Shown here piece after piece: positions 63,109 to 64,000 of a DNA stretch of 64,000 nucleotides. Both the position numbers and the translations under genes were made by a program. Source of the DNA: Algiphilus sp022763315 (GTDB lineage Bacteria; Pseudomonadota; Gammaproteobacteria; Nevskiales; Nevskiaceae); assembly GCF_965249985.1 (NCBI RefSeq), contig NZ_OZ252280.1. One strand, 5' to 3'. The notes below the pieces were generated by a model. It made no database searches. It saw only the letters and a list, made by a program, of their open reading frames with translations, and was not told the origin of the DNA. Numbering within the stretch: position 1 is the stretch's first letter; every line of letters begins with the position of its first letter.

Positions 63109-64000
63109 CTATGCAGAGGTGGTAGTCGAAGCGCTACGTTCGGCGGATCGCGGCAGATCGTGGCTCCGAATGAGACGGAACTCCCGGAAGTTGGGGTGTC
63201 GCATCTCCTTGCGGTACTGCCGCGGCGTCCACGGATAGATGTTGGGAATCCCGTCTTTGTCGAGATACCAGCTCTGGCATCCACCCGTCACCCAGACAGT
63301 GCGCTGGACGGCTTCGGTCATGGCCGTGTTGTACTGGCGGAAGGCTTCCTCGGTGGGGGCCATCGCGACAAGACCGTCTCGCTTCATTTTCTCCATGCAG
63401 GCGATGACGTAATCGATCTGGTGCTCGGTGACCATGATCAACGAGATGTTGCCGATCGGTCCGGTCGGGCCTTCAAGCATCCAGAAATTGGGGAAGCCCG
63501 GCACGCTGGTGGCGCGGTGCGCGCGGGGGCTTCCTTCCCACTGGCTGCCAAGTTCCTGTCCGCCCTCGCCGATCACGCGCGTGGGAAGAATGAAGCGGTC
63601 CGCCTGGAAGCCGGTCGCCAGCACCAGCACATCCAGCTCATGCAGGCGTCCATCGCGGGTGCGTACGCCCTTGGACTCAATGCGCTCGATGCCGTCGGTC
63701 ACAAGCTCTGCATTGTCGCGCGAGATCGCCGGATAGAAGGTCGAGCAGAAGATGAGTCGCTTGCAGGCTGCCGCGTAGTTGGGAGTCAGCTTCTCGCGGA
63801 GAACCGGGTCGGGGACGTTCTTGCGAAGGTTGCGACGGCACGCCCAATCCACATAACGAAGCAAGAGCTTGTTACCGAGCGTGGCGCGGACGAAACTCTG
63901 CTCGATGCTGAAGGCGACACCCCAGTAAACGGCGGTATTGAGTGCCGGCACCTTGCGCAACAGCGTTTTCCAATAGGTGCCGTAGGCTTTCTGTGGCAGC
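63109..64000 (-). CDS. Flavin-containing monooxygenase, Baeyer-Villiger type (partial)
   Basis: The C-terminal 296 residues of a flavoprotein monooxygenase; the N-terminus lies beyond the right edge (the frame is open to 64000). Typical parts are CKRLIFCSTFYPAISRDNAE, DVLVLATGFQADRFI (the ATG motif linking the FAD and NADPH domains), and GFPNFWMLEGPTGPIGNISL with the later GGCQSWYLDKDGIPNIYPWT. Such enzymes oxygenate ketones to esters using NADPH and oxygen. The substrate is unknown. Confidence 0.93.
   Translation of the reverse strand, partial: LPQKAYGTYWKTLLRKVPALNTAVYWGVAFSIEQSFVRATLGNKLLLRYVDWACRRNLRKNVPDPVLREKLTPNYAAACKRLIFCSTFYPAISRDNAELVTDGIERIESKGVRTRDGRLHELDVLVLATGFQADRFILPTRVIGEGGQELGSQWEGSPRAHRATSVPGFPNFWMLEGPTGPIGNISLIMVTEHQIDYVIACMEKMKRDGLVAMAPTEEAFRQYNTAMTEAVQRTVWVTGGCQSWYLDKDGIPNIYPWTPRQYRKEMRHPNFREFRLIRSHDLPRSAERSASTTTSA

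Overview
The window is GC-rich bacterial chromosome, densely coded and mostly on the minus strand (about 53 of 65 protein genes). It is most likely from a gammaproteobacterium. Two gene blocks follow classical gammaproteobacterial orders. yebC-ruvC-ruvA-ruvB-ybgC-tolQ-tolR-tolA-tolB-pal-cpoB-queE-queC is the order known from Pseudomonas. uvrY-uvrC-pgsA-tRNA(Gly-GCC)-tRNA(Cys-GCA)-tRNA(Leu-UAA) is the order known from E. coli and Pseudomonas. A single-chain pyruvate carboxylase, a Baeyer-Villiger-type monooxygenase and an APH/SDR pair hint at a free-living, possibly hydrocarbon-associated aerobe, but genus or order cannot be fixed from the sequence alone. No CRISPR array, insertion sequence, integrase or prophage was seen.

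Layout. 1-5580: an iron-regulated haem-uptake operon (hmuR receptor, a tandem HmuY-like lipoprotein, hmuS, hmuT, start of hmuU) behind a sigma70-like promoter overlapped by Fur-box-like palindromes. 5621-9070: pyruvate carboxylase. 9150-18812: a tightly overlapping 13-gene array for Holliday-junction resolution, the Tol-Pal envelope machine and two steps of queuosine precursor synthesis. 18836-27326: a YfaZ-like outer-membrane protein, lpdA, a porin, sucB, sucA and galU. The porin separates lpdA from sucAB.

27397-34001: a complete ccmABCDEFGHI cytochrome c maturation operon. 34033-37515: three tRNAs, pgsA, uvrC and uvrY. 37650-44144: central carbon and redox genes (aceA with a long leader, a MerR regulator, rraA, dsbB, and both class I and class II fumarases). 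44270 onward alternates strand: purB; a thioesterase and DUF1289 protein; an OmpA-like protein; pyrD, an unusual ABC1/UbiB-family kinase and ribA; a 62-residue membrane peptide; an APH-type phosphotransferase, a bile-acid/sodium symporter-family transporter, an SDR and a GH13 sucrose-phosphorylase-like enzyme; an M28-like lipoprotein lacking metal ligands; a glutathionyl-hydroquinone reductase and an AraC-type regulator. The right end holds a lipoprotein with eleven thrombospondin type 3 repeats, a second OmpA-like protein and a flavin monooxygenase truncated by the window edge.

Most of the content is housekeeping. The least ordinary items are the duplicated HmuY-like lipoprotein in the haem operon, the GH13 phosphorylase homologue with an altered loop, the probable pseudo-peptidase lipoprotein, the ABC1-family protein with a changed KxGQ motif, and the TSP3-repeat lipoprotein beside an OmpA protein carrying a TSP3-like linker.
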